In this document: positions 24,398-34,048 of the stretch, one piece after another
Position numbering within the stretch: position 1 is the first letter of the stretch
How the letters are laid out: every line of letters starts with the position of its first letter
Source of the DNA: an uncultured Clostridia bacterium
GTDB lineage: Bacteria; Bacillota; Clostridia; Oscillospirales; Ruminococcaceae
Direction: 5' to 3'
Assembly: GCA_944387885.1 (NCBI GenBank)
Contig: CALXGR010000012.1
Location: forward strand, 1-54,699
DNA: 54,699 nucleotides
Program-made: the position numbers and the translations under genes
Notes under the pieces: generated by a model
The model's input: the letters and a program-made list of their open reading frames with translations, nothing else
Told to the model about the DNA's origin: nothing
Database searches by the model: none

Positions 24398-26151
24398 TCT
24401 TCAAACTGGCTGTTGTAAAGTTGGGCATAAAACCCGTTCTGGGCCAGAAGGGATTCATGGTTCCCCTGCTCAATGATCTGGCCGTCCTTCATAACCAGTA
24501 TCACATCCGCCTGGCGGATGGTGGAAAGGCGGTGGGCCACAATAAAGCTGGTCCGTCCCTTCATCATGGTGGCAAAGGCCTGCTGGATCTTGATCTCGGT
24601 GCGGGTGTCAATGCTGCTGGTGGCCTCATCCAAAATCAGCATGGGAGGCAGACAGAGCATGACCCGGGCTATGCAGAGAAGCTGCTTCTGGCCCTGGCTC
24701 AGAGAGCCCCCGTCCTCCCCGATGATGGTGTCGTATCCCTGGGGAAGCCGCTGGATAAAGCTGTGGGCGTGGCTGGCCTTGGCGGCGGCAATGATTTCCT
24801 CGTCGGTGGCATCCGGTTTGCCCATGGTCAGGTTTTCCCGGATGGTCCCCCGTTTCAGCCAGGTTTCCTGGAGCACCATGCCATAGCTGGCCCGCAGGCT
24901 TTTCCAGGTCAGGTCCCGGATGTCCTCCCCTGCCACCCGCACGGCTCCGCTGTCCACGTCATAAAACCGCATAAGCAGATTGATGACGGTGGTCTTGCCG
25001 CAGCCGGTAGGTCCTACCAAAGCCACCCGCTGGCCCGGCTTGACCTGGAGGCAGTAGTCCTGGATAAGGGGCCGGTCAGGGGTATAGCTGAAGGAAACAT
25101 GGTCCAGCTCCACCCGGCCGTCCGGTTCCAGGGTCTTGGCCCCGGGGAGTTCCGGCACCTGGGCAGGGGCCTCGATGATTTCCAGCACCCGGGCCCCGCA
25201 GGCCAGAGCGTTCTGGAGCTCGGTGACCACCCCGGAAATCTCATTGAAAGGTTTGGTGTACTGGTTGGCATAGCTGAGAAGGGCGGACAGGCTGCCCACC
25301 GTCAGCCGCCCCGCCAATACCAGCAGGGCTCCGGCTACACAGACCGCCGCATACACCATGTTGTTTACGAACCGGGTGCAGGGGTTGGTCAGGCTGCTGA
25401 AAAAGGTAGCCTTTCCGCTGCACTGGCGAAGGGTCTCGTTGACCTCATCGAATTCTTCCAGCACCGCCCCTTCCCGGCTGAATGCCTGGACCACCTTCTG
25501 GTTGCCGATCATTTCGTCAATAATAGCCGTCTGCCGACCCCGGACCTGGCTCTGTTCCAAAAACAGATGATAAGTCTGTTTGGCGATGAAAGAGGCCACC
25601 AACAGACTGAGGGGGGTCAGGCAGACCACCAGCAGGGTGATAAGGGGGCTGACCCGGAACATGAAAACCAATGTTCCCAGGATGGTGAGCACCCCGCTGA
25701 ACAGCTGGGTAAAGCCCAGAAGAAGGCCGTCCGCCAGCTGATCCACATCCGCAATCATCCGGCTGATGATGCTGCCCACGCTGTGGGTATCCAGGTAGCT
25801 GAGGGGCATGACCTGGATTTTTCCCATGGCCTGGTTCCGCAGGTCCCGGCTTACATGGTAGGTGATCTGATTATTGCACCGGTTCATAAACCACTGGGCC
25901 ACCGCCGTAATCAGGATGGTAACGCCCATCCGGATAAGGATTCCCATAAGGGTCTTGAAATCCACCTGGCCCGGACCCAGAATGCAGTCCACCCCCTGGC
26001 CGGTGAGGATGGGCAGGTAAAGGCTTCCCGCCACCACCACAGCGGCCAGAATCAGGCTGAGCAGAAGCTGGAGCTTATACACCAGCACCCGGTCCAGCAC
26101 TTTCCGGAGGGTGTCATTCCGTTTTTGAGGAGAGAGTTTTTCCTTAGCCAT
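24394..26151 (-). CDS. Heterodimeric ABC exporter, catalytically complete subunit
   Basis: A 585-residue half-transporter: membrane domain (about 25-330) and ATPase domain (about 350-580). It has Walker A GPTGCGKTT, Walker B with catalytic Glu (MLILDEATSSID) and switch His (IVAHRLSTI), but a non-canonical signature LSQGQ. It pairs with the adjacent subunit in a LmrCD/BmrCD-like asymmetric exporter. The frame is open far upstream, but ATG at 26151 is preceded by GGAGAGGAGG and overlaps the partner's stop by eight bases, so this start is chosen. Confidence 0.9.
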   Translation of the reverse strand: MAKEKLSPQKRNDTLRKVLDRVLVYKLQLLLSLILAAVVVAGSLYLPILTGQGVDCILGPGQVDFKTLMGILIRMGVTILITAVAQWFMNRCNNQITYHVSRDLRNQAMGKIQVMPLSYLDTHSVGSIISRMIADVDQLADGLLLGFTQLFSGVLTILGTLVFMFRVSPLITLLVVCLTPLSLLVASFIAKQTYHLFLEQSQVRGRQTAIIDEMIGNQKVVQAFSREGAVLEEFDEVNETLRQCSGKATFFSSLTNPCTRFVNNMVYAAVCVAGALLVLAGRLTVGSLSALLSYANQYTKPFNEISGVVTELQNALACGARVLEIIEAPAQVPELPGAKTLEPDGRVELDHVSFSYTPDRPLIQDYCLQVKPGQRVALVGPTGCGKTTVINLLMRFYDVDSGAVRVAGEDIRDLTWKSLRASYGMVLQETWLKRGTIRENLTMGKPDATDEEIIAAAKASHAHSFIQRLPQGYDTIIGEDGGSLSQGQKQLLCIARVMLCLPPMLILDEATSSIDTRTEIKIQQAFATMMKGRTSFIVAHRLSTIRQADVILVMKDGQIIEQGNHESLLAQNGFYAQLYNSQFEE

Positions 26152-27895
26152 TTTTCTTTTCCTCCTCTCCCGGAAGCTTGAACTGGGAATCGTAAATTTC
26201 CTTGTAGACTGGGCAGGATTCCAGCAGCTGGTCGTGGGTCCCCAGCCCCGCAGGCACGCCGTCCTCCAGCACCAGGATCTGGTCCGCAAACCGGATGGAA
26301 GCGGCCCGCTGGGAGACGATAAAGAGGGTGGGGTCCTGAGGCAGGGCCCGGATGGCCTTCCGCAGGGCCGCATCGGTGGCAAAGTCCAGGGCGGAGGCGC
26401 TGTCATCCAGAATCAGAATCTCCGGCTGACGGACCAGAGCCCGGGCAATGGTAAGCCGCTGGCGCTGACCGCCGGAAAAGTTCCGTCCCCCCTGTTCCAC
26501 CTCTTCGTCCAGGCCGCCGGGCTTATCCCGGACCACCTGAGCGGCCTGGGCAGTCTCCAGGGCAGACCAGAGCTGCTCGTCGGTGGCATCGGGATTCCCC
26601 CAGAGCAGGTTTTCCCGGATGGTTCCCCGGAAAAGCACCGCCTTCTGGGGGACCACCCCGATTTTCCGGCGGAGAGTCTCCAGGTCATATTCCCTTACAT
26701 CGGTGCCGTCCACCAGGACCTGGCCCTGAGAGACATCGTAAAACCGGGGAATCAGGTTGACCAGGGTGGTCTTGCCGCAACCAGTGCCTCCAATGATGCC
26801 AATGGTCTGGCCCCGGAGTGCCCGGAAGGAAATTCCGGTCAGGCTGTCGGCCCCTGCCCCGTCATACCGGGAGGACACATCCCGGAACTCCACTGCCACA
26901 GGATGGGCAGGGTCTCCGGTTTTGCCTGCCTGGGGCTTTTCCTGGCCCACCGGCAGTTCCAAAGCGGCCTGGACCCGGGCTGCGCTGGCCATAGCCTTGA
27001 CTTCCAATACAATGGTGTTGGCCATCTTGATCAGTTCCACCAGAATCTGGCTCATGTAATTGACCAGAGCCACCACCTGGCCCTGGGTCAGGCTGCCGGT
27101 GTTTACCCGGACGCCTCCGGTATAAAGGATGGCCACAATGCCCAGGTTGATGATGACAAAGGTGATGGGGTTGGTGGCCCCACTGATTTTTCCCGTAAAC
27201 TGCTGAAGCCGGTCCAGGGCCTGGTTGGCACCCCGGAACCGTTCCCCTTCCGCTTCCTGGCGGTTGAAGGCCCGGATGACCCGGACGCCGGTAAGGTTTT
27301 CCCGGGCGATTCCCAGCACCTGGTCCAGCCCTGCCTGCACCTGTTTCTGGAGGGGCATGCTCAGGGCCATGATTCCAAAGATGACCACACAGAGCAGAGG
27401 GATGACCACCACAAAAATCAGGGCCGCCTGCAGGTCGATGGTGAAGGCCATGACCATGGCGCCGAACACCACAAAGGGACTGCGGAGCATGAGCCGCAGG
27501 GCCATGTTCACCCCGTTCTGAAGCTGGTTGATGTCGCTGGTCATCCGGGTAATGAGGGTGGCGGTTCCCTGGTTGTCCTGCTGGGTGTAGCTGAGGGAAA
27601 GAATATGTTCAAAAAGGGCATGGCGGACCTTGGCCGCAAACCCTACCGCCGCCTTGGCCGCAAACCACTGGGCAATCAGGCTGCAGGTCAGTCCTACCAG
27701 GCCCAGCACCACCAGCACCAGACACATCCAGAGGATATAGCTCCGGTCGTTTCCTGCAATGCCTACGTCGATGACCGCCGCCACCACCAGGGGCACACAA
27801 AGGTCAAAGCCCGCTTCCAGCATTTTGAACAGGGGGCTGACGATACATTCCAGGGTGTACTCTTTCAGATATACCAAAAGTTTCTTCATAGACAT
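26144..27895 (-). CDS. Heterodimeric ABC exporter, degenerate-site subunit
   Basis: A 583-residue half-transporter with a six-helix membrane domain and an ATPase domain with intact Walker A (GGTGCGKTT) and signature (FSGGQRQR). The catalytic Glu after Walker B is Asp (ILILDDSASALD) and the switch His is Gln (IVSQRAASI). Such changes mark the non-hydrolysing site of asymmetric exporters. It must therefore work with the next gene's product. It lies 16 bases downstream of the metzincin-like gene. The substrate may be a drug, lipid or peptide. Confidence 0.9.
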   Translation of the reverse strand: MSMKKLLVYLKEYTLECIVSPLFKMLEAGFDLCVPLVVAAVIDVGIAGNDRSYILWMCLVLVVLGLVGLTCSLIAQWFAAKAAVGFAAKVRHALFEHILSLSYTQQDNQGTATLITRMTSDINQLQNGVNMALRLMLRSPFVVFGAMVMAFTIDLQAALIFVVVIPLLCVVIFGIMALSMPLQKQVQAGLDQVLGIARENLTGVRVIRAFNRQEAEGERFRGANQALDRLQQFTGKISGATNPITFVIINLGIVAILYTGGVRVNTGSLTQGQVVALVNYMSQILVELIKMANTIVLEVKAMASAARVQAALELPVGQEKPQAGKTGDPAHPVAVEFRDVSSRYDGAGADSLTGISFRALRGQTIGIIGGTGCGKTTLVNLIPRFYDVSQGQVLVDGTDVREYDLETLRRKIGVVPQKAVLFRGTIRENLLWGNPDATDEQLWSALETAQAAQVVRDKPGGLDEEVEQGGRNFSGGQRQRLTIARALVRQPEILILDDSASALDFATDAALRKAIRALPQDPTLFIVSQRAASIRFADQILVLEDGVPAGLGTHDQLLESCPVYKEIYDSQFKLPGEEEKKNG

Positions 27896-27911
27896 TCCAT
27901 TCCTTTGTTGA

Positions 27912-28757
27912 CTATGGCTGGGAAACCGGTTCCCATACTCCGGGGGGCTCTGCGGTCAACCCTTCCAGGTCGGACAAGTCTTCCAGGTCCCGGGTCAATC
28001 CCACCCGGTAGGCGGTGAAAGGGCTGAGCTGCTGGGGGATTTCTTCCAGGCTGACGGCTTTTCCCTCCTGATAAACCGTATACATGATTTCGTCAGGATA
28101 CCGCTGGGTCACCTGCTCAGCCAGCTCCTGTGAGAGGGACTGCTGCCCCGGGTAAAGGTCCACCGCCCCAAACAGGTGAAGTATTTCATGGGCCAGGACA
28201 GCCGGTCCCGGCCACTGATTTTCCAGGGTATGGGGACGATGCTGGAAAATCACGCTATACTCATAGTAATAATCATTTCCGTATTCCGGTTTGTATACTA
28301 CCGTATAGCTTTGTCCCGTGGCGGGGAGAAAGAAAAGAACTCCCACCCGTTTCTGGTCAGATTCCTCACTCAACTGGCGGCAGACTTCCTGGGCCCACCG
28401 GTCAAATTCCGATACCAGGGGGGCTTTCCCGTCCCCTATGGGGCCGTCGTAGTAAGCCTGACAGGCCAGGGCCGGGTCTTCCTGCTGGGTGGTAAGGTTC
28501 AGGTCCGCCCCGTACTCTTTTCCCTTTTCCCGGAGCCAGTCCAGAGCCAGGGAGAGCTGCCCTGCCTGGAACTGCCGGTCCTCCTGAGTCCAGGCGTTCT
28601 CCTCAAAGTCCAGGTAAACGGAGTAAAGGGCGGTGGGCTGGGTGATCAGTCCCACGCTTCCCATGGGGTCGGGGGCGGAGGGCCGCAGCAGCAGCGCCGC
28701 CGCCCCGGCTCCCAGCAGAAGGAGGACCAGTCCCAAAAGCAGTTTTCTTTTTCCCAC
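27912..28757 (-). CDS. Membrane-anchored metzincin-like putative zinc protease
   Basis: A 281-residue protein with an N-terminal signal anchor (about 5-24) and an extracytoplasmic domain. Residues 190-200 read HEILHLFGAVD, an exact HExxHxxGxxD metzincin zinc site with Asp as third ligand, as in snapalysins. EIMY (Met225) 25 residues later fits the Met-turn. I recognise no closer family. The start is a GTG with AAGGAGG. It sits between a terminator (28778-28807) and the heterodimeric exporter genes 16 bases on, so it is probably co-transcribed with them. Protease activity is inferred from motifs only; an acidic tail of about 25 residues ends the protein. Confidence 0.65.
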   Translation of the reverse strand: MGKRKLLLGLVLLLLGAGAAALLLRPSAPDPMGSVGLITQPTALYSVYLDFEENAWTQEDRQFQAGQLSLALDWLREKGKEYGADLNLTTQQEDPALACQAYYDGPIGDGKAPLVSEFDRWAQEVCRQLSEESDQKRVGVLFFLPATGQSYTVVYKPEYGNDYYYEYSVIFQHRPHTLENQWPGPAVLAHEILHLFGAVDLYPGQQSLSQELAEQVTQRYPDEIMYTVYQEGKAVSLEEIPQQLSPFTAYRVGLTRDLEDLSDLEGLTAEPPGVWEPVSQP

Positions 28758-28777
28758 GGCGGTTTCCTCCTTCCCTC

Positions 28778-28807
28778 AAAAATTCCCCTGTGCCAGGCAC
28801 AGGGGAA
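28778..28807 (-). terminator. Terminator after the clpE-like gene
   Basis: TTCCCCTGTGC (28783-28793) pairs with GCACAGGGGAA (28797-28807), and T5 follows on the minus strand. It closes the long ruvC-to-clpE gene series. Confidence 0.85.
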
Positions 28808-28815
28808 GGGTGATT

Positions 28816-31110
28816 TTACTTAAAGAGAAGTGTGTCTTCCTCTGCATCCAGGATGATCTGGCCGGGGACTTCCCCGTCCACCAGCCGCTGGGCGATGGGG
28901 TCCTCCACCTCTTTCCGGATGGTCCGGCGCAGGTCCCGGGCCCCAAACTTGGACCCGGCTTTCTTGGCCAGAGCAGTCAGGGCGGCGGGGGTCCAGCTGA
29001 ACTGAATGCCCCGGGCAGCCATACCCGGCTTGTATTCCTCCAGCATAAGGGCGGCGATCCGCTCCAGGTCGGCCTGTTCCAGGGGACGGAAGGTGATGAT
29101 TTCATCCACCCGGCCCAGGAATTCGGGACGGAGGAACTCCTGCAGTCCCTTCATGCTCCGCTCCTTGCTGGCGGTTTCCTGGGTGGAGCCGAAGCCGAAG
29201 CTGCCGGTCTTGTCGGTGCTGCCGGCGTTGGAGGTCATGCAGATGACGGTGTTGGAGAAATCCACGCTCCGGCCCTGGGCATCGTTGATTTTACCCTCGT
29301 CCAGAATCTGAAGGAGGATGTTCATTACATCCGGGTGAGCCTTTTCGATTTCGTCAAAGAGGACCACACTGTAAGGCTTCCGGCGGACCTTCTCGGTAAG
29401 CTGGCCTGCCTCGTCATAGCCCACATATCCCGGAGGAGAACCAATCAGCCGGCTGACGGTGTGCTTCTCCATATATTCACTCATGTCGATGCGGATAAGG
29501 GGGTCCACACTGTCGAAAAGCTGCTGGGCCAGCTGCTTGACCAGCTCGGTCTTGCCCACGCCGGTGGGGCCTACAAAGATAAAGCTGGCGGGACGGCGCT
29601 GACCGGCCAGGTCGGCCCGGCTCCGCTTGATGGCCTGGGCCACCAAATGGACCGCCTCGTCCTGGCCAATGATTTTGGAGGAAAGGGCGCTTTCCAGTCC
29701 CTGGAGTTTGACAAACTCGCTCTCTTTGATTTTTACCGCCGGGATTCCGGTCCAAAGCTCAATGACCTTGGCCACATCTTCCATGGTCACCGGAATGTCG
29801 GCCACCTGGTCTTCCAGGTCGGACAGTTCCTGGGTCACCTTGGCCAGCTGGGTCTTGACGGTGGCCAGCTTTTCGTAGTCGATCTGCTGGTCCTCCCCTG
29901 CCGGGTTTTCCAGGTTCTGCTCCTGCTGTTTCAGGGTCTCCAGGTCTTTCTGAGCCTTCAGGTACCGGGTGATTTCCGGATGGCGCAGGTTGCAGCAGGC
30001 ACAGGCTTCGTCCAGCAGGTCGATGGCCTTATCCGGCAGGAACCGGTCGCTGATATACCGCTCGGACAGCCGGACCACGGCTCCCAGAATCTCCTGGGGA
30101 ATCTTGACGGTATGGTAATTCTCGTAATACTCTTTGATGCCCTCCATCATGGTGATGGTGTCGGCAATGTTGGGTTCCTCTACCCGGACAGGCTGGAACC
30201 GGCGTTCCAGGGCCTGGTCCTTTTCAATATATTTCCGGTATTCCCCGAAGGTGGTGGCACCGATGACCTGAATCTCTCCCCGGCTGAGGGCGGGCTTCAT
30301 CAGGTTGGCAGCATTCATTGCTCCCTCGCTGTCCCCGGCGCCGGTGATGTTGTGGATTTCATCGATGAAAAGGATGATGTTCCCATCCTTCTTCACCTCC
30401 GAGATAAGGCCCTTGACCCGCTGTTCAAACTGGCCCCGGAACTGGGTACCGGCCACCAGGGCAGCCAGGTCCAGCAGGTAGATTTCCTTATTCTGGAGCC
30501 GGGCAGGCACCTGTCCGGACACGATCCGCTGGGCGATTCCCTCTGCAATGGCGGTTTTGCCTACGCCTGCCTCACCAATCAGACAGGGGTTATTCTTCTG
30601 GCGGCGGCAGAGGATCTGAATGGTCCGGTAGATTTCCCGGTCCCGGCCGATGATCCGGTCCAGCTTTCCTGCCTTGGCCTTGGCGGTCAGGTTGTCGCAG
30701 TAGTTATCCAGGAACTTCCGCTGGGGAGGACGGGGGCCTTTTTTCTCGTTCTTCTTTCCCTCGTCCTGTTTCTGGACCCCGAAGGCAAAGGGGAAGGTGG
30801 CGTTTCCTCCTGCGGAGAATCCGTCCTCTCCCTCTGCGTCAGAGGTAAGGGCATCCATGGCTCCGTCGTCCCCCGGGTTCATGAAGGGGAACATTCCGCC
30901 GCCCCCCTCCTGCATAAATTCGTTCATACGCTCCTCCATTCCCTCCAGGTCCTGGTCGGAAATGCCGAAGCGCTTCATAATGTCTTCCACCGGCTTGATT
31001 CCCAGCTGGCGGGCACAGGTCATGCAGTAGCCCTCCTGTTTGGTCTGTCCACCTTCATTGCGCTGGACAAACACCACAGCAGTTCTCTTGTTGCAACGGA
31101 CACAAAGCAT
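28816..31110 (-). CDS. ClpE-like AAA+ unfoldase with zinc finger
   Basis: A 764-residue Clp/Hsp100 ATPase. The N-terminus is a C4 zinc finger (C3-x2-C6, C29-x2-C32) instead of the usual Clp_N repeats, then an acidic, glycine-rich linker. AAA1 has Walker [10 protein letters not shown]; a coiled coil of UVR/M-domain type sits near 410-470. AAA2 has GPTGVGKTE and a FGF loop before [11 protein letters not shown] that could dock ClpP. This architecture is that of ClpE, which unfolds damaged proteins for ClpP in Firmicutes. It is last in a long operon; no CtsR-type operator was seen. The name is by layout, and a ClpC-like role cannot be excluded. Confidence 0.85.
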   Translation of the reverse strand: MLCVRCNKRTAVVFVQRNEGGQTKQEGYCMTCARQLGIKPVEDIMKRFGISDQDLEGMEERMNEFMQEGGGGMFPFMNPGDDGAMDALTSDAEGEDGFSAGGNATFPFAFGVQKQDEGKKNEKKGPRPPQRKFLDNYCDNLTAKAKAGKLDRIIGRDREIYRTIQILCRRQKNNPCLIGEAGVGKTAIAEGIAQRIVSGQVPARLQNKEIYLLDLAALVAGTQFRGQFEQRVKGLISEVKKDGNIILFIDEIHNITGAGDSEGAMNAANLMKPALSRGEIQVIGATTFGEYRKYIEKDQALERRFQPVRVEEPNIADTITMMEGIKEYYENYHTVKIPQEILGAVVRLSERYISDRFLPDKAIDLLDEACACCNLRHPEITRYLKAQKDLETLKQQEQNLENPAGEDQQIDYEKLATVKTQLAKVTQELSDLEDQVADIPVTMEDVAKVIELWTGIPAVKIKESEFVKLQGLESALSSKIIGQDEAVHLVAQAIKRSRADLAGQRRPASFIFVGPTGVGKTELVKQLAQQLFDSVDPLIRIDMSEYMEKHTVSRLIGSPPGYVGYDEAGQLTEKVRRKPYSVVLFDEIEKAHPDVMNILLQILDEGKINDAQGRSVDFSNTVICMTSNAGSTDKTGSFGFGSTQETASKERSMKGLQEFLRPEFLGRVDEIITFRPLEQADLERIAALMLEEYKPGMAARGIQFSWTPAALTALAKKAGSKFGARDLRRTIRKEVEDPIAQRLVDGEVPGQIILDAEEDTLLFK

Positions 31111-31127
31111 TCTGATTTTTCACCTCT

Positions 31128-31817
31128 TTACATAAACGGGTTCACCTGGGTGAACAAAGTATAACAGCGGCTGGTCTCCAGCAGGGAATGGTTGAGCCAA
31201 TCCAGCTGGTTGTTGGTGATGGAGACCACCGCCCAGAGCACACACATAAAAAGAAATACATCCACTACGCCGGCACCCAGACCCAGCACCAGGCCCATAG
31301 CCCGGTTGGCTCCCCCCACCAGGGGGATATGGTTTGCCATACGAAGCAGGTTGATGATAAGGACCACCACCAGCCGAAGCACCAGGTAGACCACCAGGAA
31401 CACCACAATGTTCAGGATGGGAGCCAGCAAAGGCTCAATGACCTGGGAGACGATCTGGGAAGCGGTCTCTGCGGCAGAACCCTGGGCCGCCTGGTTTACC
31501 TGTTCCAGGATGGATTCCTGGATGGACTGGGGGATAAAGCTGCCGTACCGTTCCATGACCTGGGTGATCCCATCCCCGCCGCTGGCAATGGCATCGGTGA
31601 TCCCGTCAATGAGGGAGCCGCCGAACAGCCACTGGAAGAGACCGGGGGTAAAGGCTTTGGCGATCCAGTTGGCGCAGAGGATGGAGAAAATGTTTCCTAC
31701 CAGTCCCACAAGCCCTGCCAGAAAGCCCTGGGTCATGTAATAGATGGCTACCCCTACCAGCAGGGCAAGAGCCAGAAGGTCAAAGATAAAGCCGGTTTGA
31801 AATAGTTCTTGTGTCAT
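31128..31817 (-). CDS. CvpA family membrane protein
   Basis: A 229-residue protein with four hydrophobic segments (about 10-30, 32-50, 105-130, 155-185) and the CvpA N-terminal pattern DLLALALLVGVAIYYMTQGF. CvpA of E. coli is linked to colicin V export and envelope stress; the exact role is unknown. It lies 14 bases after the DUF5711 gene and 17 before the clpE-like gene, so it is within one transcription unit. Confidence 0.82.
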   Translation of the reverse strand: MTQELFQTGFIFDLLALALLVGVAIYYMTQGFLAGLVGLVGNIFSILCANWIAKAFTPGLFQWLFGGSLIDGITDAIASGGDGITQVMERYGSFIPQSIQESILEQVNQAAQGSAAETASQIVSQVIEPLLAPILNIVVFLVVYLVLRLVVVLIINLLRMANHIPLVGGANRAMGLVLGLGAGVVDVFLFMCVLWAVVSITNNQLDWLNHSLLETSRCYTLFTQVNPFM

Positions 31818-31831
31818 AAAAAACCTCGTGA

Positions 31832-33271
31832 TTATTCTTGGATGCCTGTTTTCAGCTTATCCGCCACTCCGTCTGTAAAGACCAGGAGAGAACGGGCCCG
31901 CACCAGCGCCCGGGGTACCGCATCAAAGTTCTGTTTCTGAACCATGACTCCCTGAGAGTTATAACCCACAATGGATTCATCCCGGACCAGGTAAACCACC
32001 CCCGATGCATAGGCGATCTGGTTGGCGGCTTCCACGGTGACGGAAGATTTTTCCGTCAGGTCCCGGTCCAGCACCACCGCTTTGCTTCCGGCGGTAGTGC
32101 TCAGAAGGAGGGCAGTTTCCTTGCCGTCCATGGAATAGTCTTCCAGGGTGTAGCCCTGGTAGTCATAAAATGCCACCTGCTCGCCCTGGGTGTTGTACAC
32201 CCCGGCGCTGTTCTCAAAGAGGGCCAGCACCGTGGAGCCGGAAAGCCATTCCAGATGAAGGGCAGTGCTTCCGGGAATCTCCACTGTAAGGGGGTCCTCG
32301 CTGCTGCCCAGGTCAGTGAAGTGGATCTGGGTGCAGAGCTGGCCTTCCCGGGCCACCAGGCAGGCCACCGCCAGCATTCCGTTATTGGGGGAGAAATCCA
32401 CCCGGACCGGAACGCCCTGATCGTCGGACAGTTCCCACTGATAGATGGGAAGCATATCCCGACTGTACACCGTCAGCTTGGCCGCATACCGCTGAGACTG
32501 GGTGATCACCGCCAGCAAACCGTTGTCGCTGAGCTGGCAGAGGATGATGGGTTCATCGGTGGTTTTGGTGGCCACCGTTTTGGTCCGGCTTTCCACCCGG
32601 AGCTGAGTCCCGGCCCGGTTATACAGGCAGAACCGGTTGGAGCCTACCGCCACCACAGGGCGGCCGTAGCCGTGCTGGATGCTCCGGAGTTTGGAGCCGG
32701 TGGGAGAGTAGACCACCAGGTCCTCCTTTCCCAGAATCACCACGCCTCCGCTCAGTTCTTCTACCTGAAGGGGATTGGAGATACCGGTGCGGGCAGGCCA
32801 GCTGCCGCTCTGGTCCAGGGTGACCTGGAATCCCTCCACCACATCTCCCAGCAGGCTGAGGGATACGCCATACAGACCGGTTGCCCAAGCCAGGAGAAGG
32901 GCAAAAATGCCCCCGATCAGAGCCAGCCACCGCATTTTCCGGCGGCTGCGCCGGCGGCGGATCTCCTGAATCCGCAGTTCCACCTCGCTTTCAGGATGAA
33001 AAACCGGTTTGGCTGCCGGCTTGGGGGCTTTGACGGCCTTTTTACCCGGCGCAGCGGGCCGAAGCCGGACTGCCTTGGGTTTGGGCGGCTGGAACCATAC
33101 AACTTTTCCTTTTCCCGGTTCCTTTGCGTGGGCAGGCTGGGAAGGCTGAATGGGTTGGGAAGGCTGAGGGGGCTGGACCTGGGACTTTTCCCGTACCTTC
33201 CGGGCGGATTCTTCCGCAGTTTTTTCCGCCAGGCGGCGGGCTCGCTCCAGGTTGCGCTTGGGTCTTTCCAA
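31832..33271 (-). CDS. DUF5711 family membrane-anchored propeller-like protein
   Basis: A 479-residue protein with a very basic, proline/glutamine-rich cytoplasmic N-terminus (about 1-110), one membrane helix (about 115-138) and a large extracytoplasmic beta-rich domain. The domain's repeated strands (VVILGKEDLVVYSPTG, LLAVITQSQRYAAKLTVYSRD) look like a beta-propeller. This matches DUF5711, a Clostridia family of unknown function. The start is TTG with AGGAG nine bases before. It lies 27 bases after truA. Confidence 0.75.
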   Translation of the reverse strand: MERPKRNLERARRLAEKTAEESARKVREKSQVQPPQPSQPIQPSQPAHAKEPGKGKVVWFQPPKPKAVRLRPAAPGKKAVKAPKPAAKPVFHPESEVELRIQEIRRRRSRRKMRWLALIGGIFALLLAWATGLYGVSLSLLGDVVEGFQVTLDQSGSWPARTGISNPLQVEELSGGVVILGKEDLVVYSPTGSKLRSIQHGYGRPVVAVGSNRFCLYNRAGTQLRVESRTKTVATKTTDEPIILCQLSDNGLLAVITQSQRYAAKLTVYSRDMLPIYQWELSDDQGVPVRVDFSPNNGMLAVACLVAREGQLCTQIHFTDLGSSEDPLTVEIPGSTALHLEWLSGSTVLALFENSAGVYNTQGEQVAFYDYQGYTLEDYSMDGKETALLLSTTAGSKAVVLDRDLTEKSSVTVEAANQIAYASGVVYLVRDESIVGYNSQGVMVQKQNFDAVPRALVRARSLLVFTDGVADKLKTGIQE

Positions 33272-33298
33272 CCACCATCTCTCCTTTCCTCAGAAAAT

Positions 33299-34048
33299 TC
33301 AGTTTTCCGGGTATTCCACCCGTTCCAGGAAAAGTCCTTTTCCCGGCAGGGTGGGCCCCGCTTTACTCCGGTCTCTGCTTTCCAGCAGGGCAGGCAGGGA
33401 ATCCGGGTCCCGTTTTCCCTGGCCTACTTCCAGCAGGGTCCCGGCCAGGATCCGGACCATATTATAGAGATATCCGTCCGCCGTGACGGATATGAGGACC
33501 ATTTCCTCCTGCTGTTCTACCCGGCACCGGGTAATGGTCCGTACCGTGTCCCCGTGGGCCGCCACCGAGCTTCCTGCCGCACAGAAGGCCAGGAAGTCAT
33601 AGGTTCCTTCCAGGGTACGGGCCGCCCGGTCCATAGCCGCCACGTCCAGCTTTCCCGGTACCTTATGGTAGTAGGCCCGGGTAAAGGGGTCGTCGATGGC
33701 GCTGTTCCGGATTCGGTACCGGTAGGTTTTCTGGTGGGCAGAGTACCGGGCGTGGAAATCCTCCGCCGCCTCCTCTGCGCTCTTTACCCGGATATCCGGG
33801 GGCAGATGGGCATTGAGGGCCAGGGGAAGCCGATACAATGGCATTTTTATCTGAGCATGGAAGTTCAGCACATAGTCCAGGGCATGGACCCCTCTGTCGG
33901 TGCGGGAGCAGCCCTTTACATCCGGGCGGCTGCCCACCACCTGTTCCAGGGCATCCTGGAGGGTCTGGCATACGCTGACCCCGTTGGGCTGAACCTGAAA
34001 TCCGCAATAGTTGGTGCCGTCAAAAGCCAGGTGCAGACAGATATTCAT
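33299..34048 (-). CDS. truA: tRNA pseudouridine(38-40) synthase TruA
   Basis: A 249-residue TruA. The catalytic Asp is in SRTDRGVHALD (D51), with N-terminal FDGTNYCGFQVQPNG and C-terminal FLYNMVRI-type motif (YLYNMVRILAGTLLEVG). It isomerises U38-U40 in the anticodon arm of many tRNAs. The frame is open further upstream, but the ATG at 34048 shares a base with the ecfT stop (TAATG), the usual coupling in ecfA1-ecfA2-ecfT-truA clusters. Confidence 0.94.
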   Translation of the reverse strand: MNICLHLAFDGTNYCGFQVQPNGVSVCQTLQDALEQVVGSRPDVKGCSRTDRGVHALDYVLNFHAQIKMPLYRLPLALNAHLPPDIRVKSAEEAAEDFHARYSAHQKTYRYRIRNSAIDDPFTRAYYHKVPGKLDVAAMDRAARTLEGTYDFLAFCAAGSSVAAHGDTVRTITRCRVEQQEEMVLISVTADGYLYNMVRILAGTLLEVGQGKRDPDSLPALLESRDRSKAGPTLPGKGLFLERVEYPEN

